The notes under the pieces: model-generated | Told to the model about the DNA's origin: nothing | Databases searched by the model: none | The model's input: only the letters and a program-made list of their open reading frames with translations | Assembly: GCA_028386065.3 (NCBI GenBank) | Contig: JAKUCV010006825.1 | Coordinates: forward strand, 251,873-315,872 | DNA length: 64,000 nt | Direction: 5' to 3' | Source of the DNA: Turnera subulata | Taxonomy: Eukaryota > Streptophyta > Magnoliopsida > Malpighiales > Passifloraceae | Program-made: the position numbers and the translations under genes | Shown here: piece after piece, positions 43,985 to 55,145 of the stretch | How positions within the stretch are numbered: the first letter of the stretch is position 1 | How the letters are laid out: every line of letters begins with the position of its first letter

Positions 43985-44618
43985 ATTATGTGTAGTGATT
44001 GGGACTCATGCAGTGTAATGCCGTGGAATGCCTTGGGTGTGGTTGAATTGTGCTCCTTTCAAGGTGGAATGCTTTCTTTGGATGGTTCTTAATCAGGAAT
44101 TGTTGTTAGATCAATCCTCCATAGAAGGAATCTTACATTGACTGAGAATGCAATTTGTCCGTTTTGTCGTGAGGCCGTTGAAACAAGAGACCATTTATTC
44201 ATATATAGTCGTTTCACTTTGTGTATCCTGTCTAAATTGTGTGAATAGTGGGAAGTTAGATAGTGCACACCACGTAGTTTGGAAGATTTTTTCTTGCAGG
44301 GGATGGGTTTAGCTGGGTCTCTTCGAGCAAGATCTCCATGGATGATTGTGTTCTATGTTAATATATGGAGTATTTGGTTGGCTAGGAACAAAGTGGTTTT
44401 CCATGCTCAAGCTGTCGATTGGGGTAGGATGATGGAACAGGTGCTTTTCAGATCTTATCTATTGTTCAAAGCGAAGCAGCCCACCTTCCCCTATGGTTTT
44501 CCTGCCTTGTTGATTGGGCGAGAGTACTATGACATGGAATGGCCCTATTGACTGTATACAACTTGAACTGTTTAAGTAAATAATAAAGTCTTCTTTTCAT
44601 AAAAAAAAAAAAAAAAAA
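43985..44618 (+). pseudogene. LINE 3' end: zinc-finger region, C-terminus and poly-A
   Basis: The fragment reads VWLNCAPFKVECFLWMVL, CPFCREAVETRDHLF, then from 44279 a frame with IWSIWLARNKVVFHAQ, and ends in a long poly-A (about 44601-44618). This is the zf-RVT region and tail of an L1-type LINE. Its upstream partner appears to be the inverted RT fragment at 12821-13368, with roughly 0.5-0.75 kb of LINE lost at the junction. Confidence 0.8.
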
Positions 44619-45225
44619 CGTGTTGGCCATATGTGTCTGTGTAGCCATGTGGTTCTTGACATGGACATCTAGACAAGACTGTTAGTAGGGTTCCGTTCCG
44701 TACTTGGTTGGTCCATGGACATGAAAGCTACTTCCATTATTATTATTGTGTACCTTGAATAGTAACATATTTGAATTACACTTGTGGGGCCGGCGAAGCT
44801 ATTATGTCTATATGCACGTTTATTTGTTTCCATGGAAAATGTTATAAATTAAGTGTTTTTTTTGTTCAACATAAATTAAGTGTTTAAAACAAGGTTGTTA
44901 AAATCGAGTTTTTACATAAACTCGAAATGGCCCAGTAAAAAACGTAACGTAGAATCGTAAGAGCCCACAAAATTTAATTTTTAATTGTAATTGAATTTAT
45001 AAATGGATCAATTTATAAAATTCATCCCACAAATATTGATTCTCATCAAAATTCAACTAATATATAGACCTCAAGTAATATAATTAAAATATACGCTATA
45101 TTAACAACAAACCACACCATTAATATAATAAATTCAAAGTTAAAATACATATTGTCCAATCAAAATGCTAAAAAAAAGTACTTCAAGTGCATAATATTCA
45201 AAGTAAATATAGCATTACAACGCTT

Positions 45226-47604
45226 CTAATACAAATACTCAACGTGCGCATCATGTAAATTCTCATCATCAATATTACGCCCATATCCATCGAAATTATG
45301 GAGATTATTACCTCCTAAAGCATCATTTGTCCCACTAGTAGCAGGAGCATCGCACACCCTATTAGGTGGAACTTCAAAGCCAAATTCATCCATATCCATG
45401 CCAATATCTTTAAGTTCTTCCTCATCACTTTCAATCTCTTTGCCACCCAAATCAAGAACTTTTGTCAAATCCTTAGATGAAGGACCAACATGAGAAGTTG
45501 ACTCCGAAATCCACTCATCATCGGATTGAATATCTTCAAAAGAATTTCTTCTTGTAGACTTCTCCTTCAATTTCATATTGCATATGACAAAAACTAAATC
45601 ATTCATCTTTTTTTGATGCAAACGATTTCTCTTTTTGGTGTGAACCTAAGAAAAAATTTAAAGACCACATTAGTAAAATTATAAACACATAGATAAAAAT
45701 AATAAGAAAATTTATAAACTATTACCATGTCAAAGGCACTCCAATTGCGTTCACATCCAGAAGAACTACAAGTCAAATTTAAAACTCGAATGGCAAACTT
45801 TTGCAACTCAGGACATTGATCACCATAAGAATCCCACCATTTAGCCGGGTGTTTTTTTATCTCTTGTTGCCTTTGCAGCTTCAATGCCAAATAAACCTTT
45901 AGCATCCTTGAATGAATCAATTTGGAGGTCTATTTTACACCTCTCATCTTTATCGGGCACCATTCTTGTCAAGCATTCGTAGAAGCCAAGTTTTACTTGT
46001 GCATCAACTTTAAAATCAGGAGCATAATGAAATTGTGGGTTTAGATAATAACCCGCTATCTTTCATCAATGATGTTCCATATTGGTTCATACCTATAAAA
46101 AGACAATTGAAGTTAGTTTTATAAATTAACAATTTAATCTACTTACAAAAGTTATTTAAAATAGAATAAACATACCATTTTTTCACATGTCCGAAGTTCA
46201 CTTGAATCTTTTCTTTTACCTTGTCCATTGCATCATAGATAAAACCCATAACATGCTTCTCATCTGAATCAACTAATCGGAGTACTTTCATAAGAGGGAG
46301 TGCGGCTTTAAGACATATGGTCACATTCTTCCAAAATTCTGTATCCATAACCAATTCTTGAATTCTCTTCCCTTCCATTGTTGTAGAATGCTTGCGAGAT
46401 CTCCATTGTGTGGAAGTGAACATATTCATTAGTTGCAACTTGTGGTCACTAAGACAACCCAAAGTCAAATATACAGTAGCAAATCATGTTGCTCCAGGCC
46501 TAATTAGATCACCCCCTTTCAAGAACTCTCTTACCATGGCAATGAGCATGGTCCTGGCATAGATATATCTAGTGATTTTTCTCCCTCTTGTGATTGTCAT
46601 TTGATGAATTTCTAATTTCTTCTCGAAATCTTCCAAGATCAAATCAATACAATGGGCTGCACACAGTGTCCAAAACAAGCTTCTTCTCTTTTGCATCAAC
46701 AACTCTCCAGCTGCTTTATAATTGGCAGCATTATCAGTAACTACTTGGACCACATTCTCCTCTCCAATCTTCTCCACAAATGCATCCAACATCTCAAAAA
46801 CTTTGCTTGCTGTCTTTGAGATGTCTGATGTATCCACTGATGATAGAAAGACAGTCCCTTTCGGGCTATTCACCAAAAAATTGCAAATGGAACGCCTTTT
46901 TTTTCTGACCATCCATCTGACATAATAGAGCATCCAGTCTTCTTCCATTCAGCTTTGTAATCCTCAAACAATTTAACAGTGTTGTCCATTTCTTGCTTCA
47001 AATATTTCTCCCTAACTTCATGGTAAGAAGGAGGCTTGAATCCCGGCCCATGTTTTGCTACTAGCTCCATTGCCTTTGCAAATTCCGGATTGTTGACACA
47101 ATTGAATGGGATTGCACTAGCGTAAAAAAATCGAGCAACTTGTTGACATGCAGCTTCCCTCAAATCCTTCTTAAACATGCTATTGATAGTTGCTTGACTG
47201 CTCTTGACACTTGATTTTGTGGCAAGTGATCTCACCTCATTTGTTTCTTGCCCATCATCTCCATGCCCAGAATAAATCTTCCTTTTCTTCTCTAACACTT
47301 CAATTGATTTTGCCATCACCGATTGAATCTTCGCTTTGACATCATCGGGAACATCAGGACATGGTTTTGTGTCTTTATGAGTGCAAGCCAAGTGATGCTT
47401 AAATCTATAAACACCTCCTCCCATGACCTCTTTGCAAAACTTGCATTTAACTCTCCTTGAATTATTGTCCACATCAATACCATATTCCCATGCCACATCA
47501 GTTCTTGCCCCACTAGCATTTTTTCTTTTCAATCTACTTGAACCAACACCGACGGTAGCGGCAGAATTTGAGGCAGAACCGGATGCATCACCAGTAGAAG
47601 CCAT
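45226..47604 (-). pseudogene. hAT transposase (BED, DUF659, hATC), broken
   Basis: Start chosen at the ATG at 47604 (MASTGDASGS). The BED zinc finger reads CKFCKEVMGGGVYRFKHHLAC. DUF659 follows (ADKSIMSDGW-type region here CSIMSDGWSEKK, VVQVVTDNAANYKAAGELL, TLCAAHCIDLILEDF). The dimerisation domain reads PAKWWDSYGDQCPELQKFAIRVLNLTCSSSGCERNWSAF. A frame change falls in a run of eight A's at 46892-46899, a TGA occurs near 46483, and the region about 45930-46090 has several stops. Two introns are likely (after GHVKKW near 46175, and after NWSAFDM near 45725). The family cuts and pastes the element; this copy cannot encode it without correction. Confidence 0.87.
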
Positions 47605-48879
47605 TACTATCCACCACCTAAAATATTTCCAATACCACACAAGTCAAACACTAGCAAAATGTAATACTTCAAACAGTCAATGACAAACAACAGATAGTAT
47701 TATAGTAAAACCAGGCTAGCAAGTCAAAGATATAGATTAACTAAAAAAATTTCAAACAACAATCACTGACTACTCCATTATTAATGAATAATTTTTAGAC
47801 AGCTCTCAAAATATCTCTCTGTATATATAATTTAGCTATTTAGGCGCATTCTGTACCAACATAAACATGGTGGCAAGACTTTGTTTTCTTGGAAGATAAT
47901 TCTTTCTTGGTCGTCTGTCTAAGAAACCAACATAAACATGGTGGCAAAAATTATGATTTGAATAAATTATTGAACAACTAACAACCATGCATGATTATCT
48001 GAAGAATTTATGGAGGATAAACAAAAGGAATTCTGTTGGCCACCAATACGGTAATACAGTCAAGGTTGTTAAAATATAATACCATAAACTGCAGCTACCC
48101 ACTTCAAGTTTATATTACTAGATCAATATATATACTTGCTATACTAATACCATAAACTGCAAGTTACCCACCAATACGGTAATCTAGTTATTCACTTATT
48201 TGTGTTTGTAAAGAAATTCCTTTTTTTGATATATTAATATATACAAAATCTATGCGCAAAAGCCACGCATATTGAACTACACTACATGCTGCAAAATTGA
48301 CAACAGAGCATTCCACGAACACAAACTAGACACAAAGTAGTTATTAATTAAGGTACAAATTCAAGCAATTTAAAATCAAACCAAGAAGGAGCCTTACAGT
48401 TTTTAATGCAGAAAACACATTCTGCAGATGAAAGCACATAAGAAGTACTAGCTAAAAACCTCTACAACAATAGGAAAAAAGAGAGGAAGTGAAGAAAGAG
48501 GGTAGTTTAACCATTACCTTGCCAAGAGTGTAAGCAAGAGGAAGATAGTCAACGATAGCCAAGAGCAGCGGAAGATAGCCAAAGATAAAAGAGGAGGAGG
48601 AGCAGGCAGAACTCAGAAAGCTTGGAACTTGGAGAAGGAGGAGGAGACAAAAGACGTGCAGAAGGAAGAGCCAAAGTTTGGAAAAGGAGGCGGTGGTTGT
48701 TGTACTGCCGGCAATGAGGACGTGAGGTGAAGAAGAGAGGTGAAAAGGGAATTAGGGATTTAGTTCTTTTAATTCTTTTCCATAAAGCCCCCACCCTGAC
48801 ACGAGAAAGTATAACTTGTAATAACCAAACTTTCAATTTCAGCTTTTTTGTTTTTTTCTAACGCAGAAAGTAAACTCGT

Positions 48880-48960
48880 CCAAACTCGGTCAAACTCGGG
48901 GAGTTTAATGAGTTTACGAGTTTGACTCGTGAGTTTGACCGAGTTTGACTAGGATTCAAT
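48880..48960. repeat. Subterminal repeats of the hAT element
   Basis: ACTCG-containing motifs (CAAACTCGGTCAAACTCGG, then GAGTTTACGAGTTTGACTCG and GAGTTTGACCGAGTTTGAC) recur in both orientations within 170 bp of the right terminal repeat. A weaker ACTCG copy lies near the left end (about 44920). Confidence 0.6.
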
Positions 48961-49173
48961 TTTGTATACGAGTAAAAACGAATGGCACCCTAACATCGTA
49001 AAAACGGACGTTTTTACGAGTCAAAATCGCGATTTTGATAACCTTGGTTTAAAACACTGTAAAATGAAGATGAACGAAGGAAGGGGAGCTGGGGAAGGAG
49101 AGGAGAAGAGGAAGGCGCAGGATGTGAGGAAGAGAGTTGTGCAGTAATTCATTAATCTCAATAAAAACCCAGT

Positions 49174-49221
<48 letters not shown>

Positions 49222-49269
49222 GGGTAGGTGAAATAGTAATAGTGACATCCACACATGTTTTTTATAACA

Positions 49270-51960
49270 CTCTCCCTTGGATGTCATTATACATTGGGTA
49301 GAATACGCTTAGGGAGAACTGCCTCATTAAAAACCTTACCAAGAAAAAACCCAATGGGATAAAAACTTGGTGAAAGAAAAAAGAGTGCAGTGCGTATTCC
49401 ACTCCCCCTCATTTTGGCATCTCTTGATTTCTTGATGTCGTCGCATGCCAACCTTCTTTGTCAATCTTTGGTGACATATGCTTTGTCCGATCACTTCTGA
49501 TGCATCACTCCTTTAATTGGGCAATGCAAGCAGCATTATCTTCATAATGTATTATTGGGACATCTTCCTTGCTAATTAATCCAAAAGATTCTTGAGTGTG
49601 TTGCACCATCAATCTTAGCCAAATAACATTGACTAACTTCATGTATTTTTGCAATTTCAGTTTTATTTGAAGGGCTAGCAATGATACTTTGTTTTGTAGT
49701 TGCCATGATACTTCAGATATCTGCTTGTGCTTTATGTGGATCAAATCAATGACATGCATCTGTAAAACAAATGATAGTCTCCTTGGACTTACAAGGTTAG
49801 AATAATTACATGTCTATTATACCCCCGGACAATGGAAAGCTTCAGGCTTTATGAAAAATTAGAGTAGAATAATATTTTGCTAACAAGCTTATGGCAAAGC
49901 ATTACTAGCAAGATAAATTACACTATTATATGGTACTTCTGGACCATATGGTACTTCAGGACCAGTCTAATTCTTTTATGAGATTTTCCATCTCAAATTC
50001 TTTCTTAAAATATAGCACGGCCTTTGGAAATATCTCCAGGAGTTCCAATAATATTTAGATCACAAAAATAACCACATAATAAATTCATGTATGTACTTAT
50101 ACTATATATACCCAAATTTGTTTGAACCTTGTAAAGATCAATTTAGCTTAATTTTATATATTCTTGGGAATTAGTTGCTTCAAACATCTTGAATCCTTCT
50201 GGGGTTCTCATGCATATGTCATGACTTTTGGATCCGTAAAAATAGACTGTAACTGCATCCATTTGATGCATTTTTAATTCTTTTCATATAATGCCAGACT
50301 TATCAAAAATAATTGCATCCACCACAGGGGAGTATATATTCTCACAATTAATACCAGGAAGTTTGGGTAAAACCTTATGCTATAAGCCATGCTTTATATC
50401 TCACTATTTTTTTTCGCACAAATACCCATTTACAACTGACCGGTAAATTTTACACCATCTGGTGTACAGACTACAGGTCCGAAAAATTTCTCGCTTCACA
50501 AGCGAGTCTAACACAGGCTTAATTATTTCTTCTTCTATTTTGGTCAATCAATCTATGCCTACATTCAGCAATGTAGGTTCATGATCCTCTTTTTATTTAT
50601 AATATTTAGCGCTACATCATAAGAATTCCGTCGACGGTTATTTCTCGTTGGTTCCATCTTAATCCTGACACTGTAATTGAGATCTCATCATTTTCATTTA
50701 TTTCAGGTACCTGTGTTGCTTCTGGAACTTTATCAATGGTGTCAGGAACCTCTTCTACAGGATTATCATCTTCTTGAGGACTTTTGATCTGAACCTCTAC
50801 AGGAGGTCTTATTTTCTCACTGGGGCCATCTTATCTCTTTGCTCCTTTTTCTCTACCGAGAATTTTTGTTTTATTTGGAACCGATTATTTTCCACGCTTC
50901 TAGCACACTTTAGATTCATTTGCATTCTTCGATTGTTCTTCGGGAACATCAATACAAACAGGAGCATTTGTAGTTGGTACATAAGATTTGGTCACTCTTT
51001 TCAAATAAATATATCTGGCAACTGACTTACTAATCTTTTGCAAATGAATCATCTTTTGAACTTCAGGTTCACACTAATTGGTTTGAGGATCAAAACTAGA
51101 TATTGAATAGCATTTCAAAAATCTTTTGATCCAGCTGCTTATTTTCTCCCCCTGATGTTGGGTAAGCACTTTTATCAAATAAACTATAAGCAAATCCTGT
51201 TATAAATAAATCTCCATTCTTTAGTCAATGGTTTCAATTACTTCCGAATTGATGGAAATTCATACCCAATATCCATTCCCAATCTTCTTTAAGGACCAAT
51301 TTTACTATGCTGTGGTGGAGCGTTTGGTGCATAATCAACGGTCCGAAGATGGGAGATATATTGTGACCAAGAACCAATTAAATGGGGAGAGCTTGTGATA
51401 ACTTGTTGGCTTGATGCACACAAGTGTTGCTGCATGAAAAATACCATGTTCTCAAACAGTACTATCTCTTTAGCAATAGTCCTGCAATCAATTGGAAATA
51501 TTCAATAAACGATTCACCCAGATCGTTTTAGGTGTGAACATAAGCTACAGGAAGTTCAACCATTATCTCCAACAATATACATTATCCATTGAAGAGATAC
51601 ACCAGCATAATCAAGACATATAGTCTTATAAGATAATTGGGGATGTGTACCCGTAATTGGCTTAATCATAATGAGCGCGCAATATGCCAACTTGCGTCTA
51701 ATAAGCACACATTAGACCATCTAGTCGATGCATCGATTAAAACAATAAAATTACCTAGATGGTTAACATGGCGGATTTACTAATCCGCGTACATGTCCCT
51801 GAATTATTTCAAAAAACTTGCTGGTGATTCTAGGCCAACTTCGTCATAGGAATGCCAAACAATTAATTTGTTTTTCCGCAGCAAACAAGCACATGGAAAT
51901 TCATTGATTGTAAAAAACCTCTGGTTTTTCAACCGAATGAATTCTGTGCATCATTATTGA
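49270..51960 (-). pseudogene. Copia pol remnants (pre-integrase, integrase, RT, RNase H)
   Basis: Minus-strand reading shows RDRLGHPGSIMMHRI near 51950 (pre-integrase domain). A decayed integrase follows, then REIFGPVVCTPDGVKF near 50460 (start of the RT). The RNase H end (QESFGLISKEDVPIIHYEDNAACIAQLKE and SDRTKHMSPK) lies at about 49440-49620. Frames are disrupted throughout. The order agrees with Copia (integrase before RT) and with the minus orientation of the element. Confidence 0.75.
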
Positions 51961-52012
51961 TCCGGGATGGCCCAACCGGTCACGTGAAACAGTAAATCAA
52001 TAAACCAATTTC

Positions 52013-52101
52013 AAGTTGGTGCCAACTTCATGCTGCAATATATGTGCCAGCTTCTGGCTGCTATATTCACTAGCTTCTGGCTAGTGCCAGCTTCAGGCTG
52101 G
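52013..52101 (-). other. Hairpin cluster in the Copia interior (I)
   Basis: Plus-strand reading: AAGTTGG-TG-CCAACTT (52013-52028), GCCAG-CTT-CTGGC (52046-52058), CACTAGC-TTCTG-GCTAGTG (52068-52086) and CCAGC-TTCAG-GCTGG (52087-52101). Three of the four have a CTTCTGG/CTTCAGG centre, with different stems that still pair. Confidence 0.65.
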
Positions 52102-52301
52102 TGTATACCAATTTTAAGCTTATTTCTGCCACTCATGTCGAAAAGATTAGCATTATTGAGCAAACTTTTCAAAAAACAAATCCTCGAGGATTGAAGAGCT
52201 TTAGAGTTTTGTGAAACCGAAAAATCTTTAGGATCTTTTCAGAGACAAGAAAAAGGGGTCTACAATTTGAAAAACTGACACCTTGCTATCTAAACTCAGG
52301 C

Positions 52302-52308
52302 TATAAAA
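52302..52308 (+). promoter_or_regulatory. TATA box of copy B of the unrecognised gene
   Basis: TATAAAA in GGCTATAAAAGAGGG lies about 60 bp upstream of the ATG at 52367. Copy A has AGTGTAAAAGAGAAG at the aligned position, so its TATA box appears mutated. Confidence 0.5.
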
Positions 52309-52366
52309 GAGGGCAGTATTTTGCGGTGAAACATATAGATTCAGAAAACCACAGAGAGATAAAAGA

Positions 52367-53048
52367 ATGCTTTTCCCAGCAACTGTCTTCTTTGTTGAGG
52401 GTGCCTCTCTAGGAAGGAGAAACAGGCTAGCATATAGCATCGTGAATGAACAGCAAGAGGAGTTACCGAGTGAACTCGCAAGAATTCCTCGTTTGGTTTT
52501 TGTCGATGAACTATATTCATCCAAATTCTTTGTAACTCCTATGGAAGAAACCTTCTTTCTAGAGGATCAAGGCAATCTACAGGCATCATTTTATGGCTCG
52601 ACTAAGTCTATTATGTTTTTCATATCTGATAGACTGCAGGAATTTCAGCTAGAGCCATCTTGCCAATTTCTGAATCAAAGTAGCTATTATCAAGCTTCCA
52701 TGATGGCTCGGAGTGTCCTGAGGGTACCGAGTTACCGCCTACATGGCCTAAGGTACGATTTTTACTATGAATTGCAGGGGAATAGCCAGACGGTTCCAAG
52801 ATTTTGTGCATACCTTAAGGGATCTAAAAAATTAGTACAAGCCCAATATGGTACTGATTACAGAAACCCTGTGGCAACCTGTAGAGAATCATGGGGCAAT
52901 ACCACTCCTTTTTCCTCCAACAAATCGGTTTGAGCTACCTGGAAAAAACAACATAGGTGGTATGTGGTTCTCCTGGAACGACAGTGTTAGGGTCAACATC
53001 AACAATGAGGCTCAGAGTTTTAGAGTTAATGTTGTTACCAACAGATAA
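52367..53048 (+). pseudogene. Unrecognised domain fused to an endonuclease-like (EEP) start, copy B
   Basis: A homolog of 20340-21022. The first ~100 residues are intact (TVFFVEGASLGRRNRLAYS, IPRLVFVDELYSSKFFVTP, MEETFFLEDQ, IMFFISDRLQEF). A frame change occurs about 52730-52780, and the endonuclease-like part continues out of phase (NCRGIARRFQDFVHTLRDL, a TAG, then MVLITETLWQP and GGMWFSWNDSVRVNI). It ends at the same stop position as copy A. In a hand codon alignment of about 90 codons, purely synonymous changes outnumber amino-acid changes. It is antisense to the Copia element holding it. Confidence 0.65.
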
Positions 53049-53311
53049 ATAATTATTTCAGCTTATGTATGAGAATAATTCTTGTATGTGAATGTTCTCC
53101 TGTAATGGATCCATTATGCAATAATAATATGCATGTTTTCTCTTAGCCTTGCCATTGTCATAACCTTTATAATCAGAACTATTTCATTCATATCCATGGC
53201 CACAAGCACAATTATAATTATACTTGTCTCATTCGCTTCAGGGAATAGAGCAGAGTTAATTCGATGGGATCCATAACAATTTCTTTTATTACTGTAAATA
53301 GGGATATTTTG

Positions 53312-53419
53312 TACTCTTCAAGAGTATATGCTCTTCCAGAGCGTAAATATATGATCTTCTAGATCATAGTTAAGCTTGTGTTCTTCAGGAGTATATTAAA
53401 ACTCATGCTCTTCTGGAGC
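53312..53419 (-). other. Hairpin cluster in the Copia interior (II)
   Basis: Plus-strand reading: TACTCT-TCA-AGAGTA (53312-53326), GCTCT-TCC-AGAGC (53330-53342), ATGATCT-TCT-AGATCAT (53351-53367) and GCTCT-TCT-GGAGC (53407-53419, one G-T pair). Stems differ but pair; loops are TCN. Looser CTTCTGG/CTTCAGG repeats continue to about 53780. Confidence 0.65.
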
Positions 53420-53814
53420 GTATTAATCTTCTTCTCACTATGAGATTATACTTTCATATGTTACTTATGAATTATTTCCGTTTATTAAGTACGGAATATG
53501 TCATTGCATTGTCTCCAGGACAAATGCCCAAGTCAACGATAATTTCTCGTCCACGTTAAAAAATTAACAGTTATAACATACTATAAAGTAAACATAATTT
53601 AAAAAATATAACAATTAATAATAAAAAAGAACATAAAATAAAATCATTCAATATATATATATTGGCTTGCACCTTCAGGGTAAGCAAGATAAGAACAGTA
53701 TACATCTTCTGGTGATCATATAATATCCAACTTCTGGTGGTTTATGTTTTTTCTCAATTTTTCTTTAAAGGATCTACAGGATCTTCTGGCAGTAAGATAT
53801 CTGGTCTTTGCTAT

Positions 53815-53917
53815 ATTTTTCTTTTTATTGAGTCTTCCAAACCATTATCATTTAAATGCATTTCAGCATTTAATGCCCATGATAAATTTCTTTCGGAAAT
53901 TTCAAGGGCCTCGAATT
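53815..53917 (-). pseudogene. Copia gag start fragment
   Basis: Minus-strand reading gives ALEISERNLSWALNAEMHLNDNGLEDSI, matching the conserved start of Copia gag proteins (family pattern DISGKNYLSWVLDAE). Recognisable gag does not continue; the following 1.8 kb holds the hairpin clusters and antisense gene copy B. Confidence 0.7.
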
Positions 53918-53934
53918 AAGTAACATAAATTCAA

Positions 53935-54905
53935 GAAATAAAAAAAAACTTAATATATAAGCATGGTCCTTTTATTAATTAGCCCAATAAAAGTTAAATA
54001 CCCAAAAATTAAATACGATGGGCCTTATACGAGCCCAAGCAAAACGTAAATGAAACTAAAACGAGTAATTAAATGCAATGGGCCTTTTAATAGCCCAATC
54101 ATAATTTAAATAAAACATAAATTAGATAATAGCATAAATTAAATAAAAACAAGCCATAAAATAAAATCATAAGTAAAGATTAAATTAACCAATTGTTTAA
54201 TTATAATAGTTTAAAATCCGATCCGGGTTCATTAAGGTCCAAGGTCCATTAGATATGCATATGGTCCAAAGGCTCGGGATTTACCTAAAGGTTCGTTTTC
54301 AGGCTCGCCGGAAAATTCTCGATACACCGGCAACCCGCCGGATTCCAGCCAAACACTGTTCACGGCCCGCCGGATTCCGACCAAACACTGTTCACGCCCC
54401 GCCGAAACACACAAACTAAAACGCCAAAGCAACAACCCGGCCACCATCAAGCTCGCCATCCACCGGTACCCGGAGCTCCTCCAAAACGGTGGTGTCAATC
54501 ACCCACAATCAAATCAACCCAATCAATTCACAAATCCGAAATTAATTAAAACGAGAAGAGGGGAAAGAAGAGAAGCGGCGAGGGACTCACCCACTGGTCG
54601 TACTAGAGGAGGAGAGGAAATCGCACTTCCTGTGCATGTTGGTGACTCGATTCGGTGTGGTAGCAGCGACGTCTGACTGCAGCGACGCCTTGCTGCAAAG
54701 AAAAAAGGCGCAGCGATGGCAGCAAGGGAGGAGAAGAAGAGAGGAGTCGTCGGGCGGCGGCAAGTTTGGCCTTCCTGTCGTCTGTTGCAGTGAGCGGCGG
54801 GCGCGAGGCGAGCTTTGCGTCTCCTACTGGCGGCTGAGGGGGGAAAAGGGAAAAAGAAGAGAAAGAAGGTGATGGGTGCATATGGTGATTTGTGTTGGCT
54901 CTAGT
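53935..54905 (-). repeat. Middle fragment of a Tekay-like LTR between the Copia primer site and gag
   Basis: It follows the order of 17040-18000 in the LTR at 15490: GGGCCTT...GCCCA, then GGGTTCATTAAGGTCC, CCGGATTCC..CACTGTTC (present twice here) and a donor-like GGGTGAGTCC. It is in the same (minus) orientation. The LTR ends are missing and no target duplication was found. Confidence 0.55.
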
Positions 54906-55062
54906 TAGAGCTTCGTGCTGATAACGTGTTATAAATTAAGTGTTTAGAACACTGTAAAATGAAGATGAAGGAAGGGGAGCTGGGGAAGGAGAGGAAAAGA
55001 GGAAGGCACAGGATGTGAGGAAAAGAGCTGTGCAGTAGTTCATTAATCTCAATAAAAACCCA

Positions 55063-55098
<36 letters not shown>

Positions 55099-55145
55099 GT
55101 AGGTGAAATAATAATAGTGACATCCACACCTGTTTTTTTATAACA

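Larger units (their letters stand above)
44890..49046 (-). mobile_element. hAT DNA transposon inserted in the Copia LTR
   Basis: Terminal inverted repeats CAAGGTTGTTAAAATCG and, at the other end, CAAGGTTATCAAAATCG (15 of 17 match) bound 4157 bp. An exact 8-bp duplication GTTTAAAA lies at 44882-44889 and 49047-49054, the hAT hallmark. The element encodes a BED-finger/DUF659/hATC transposase on the minus strand, now broken. Repeats of GAGTTTGAC/GTCAAACTC cluster near 48880-48960, likely subterminal transposase binding sites. Confidence 0.92.
44840..55145 (-). mobile_element. Copia LTR retrotransposon with nested insertions, target duplication GAAAA
   Basis: The 219-bp LTRs have ends TGTTATAAA/TTTATAACA. 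The 5' LTR (minus sense) is 54927-55145. The 3' LTR is 44840-49269, split by a hAT element. GAAAA flanks both sides (44835-44839, 55146-55150). The primer site region reads TTATCAGCACGAAGCTC on the minus strand next to 54926, and a polypurine tract CCAAGGGAGAG precedes the 3' LTR. Inside, on the minus strand, are a gag start (53815-53917), pre-integrase and pol remnants (49270-51960). Two foreign pieces are also present: a Tekay-like LTR fragment and an antisense gene (52367-53048). Confidence 0.85.

Noticed and set aside
45001..45225. Additional gene in the AT-rich 3' part of the hAT element
   Set aside because: Only short frames; it fits the untranslated region and subterminal sequence of the transposon.
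49178..49218. TA dinucleotide run as a regulatory element
   Set aside because: A simple microsatellite present in both Copia LTRs (also 55064-55095) with differing length.
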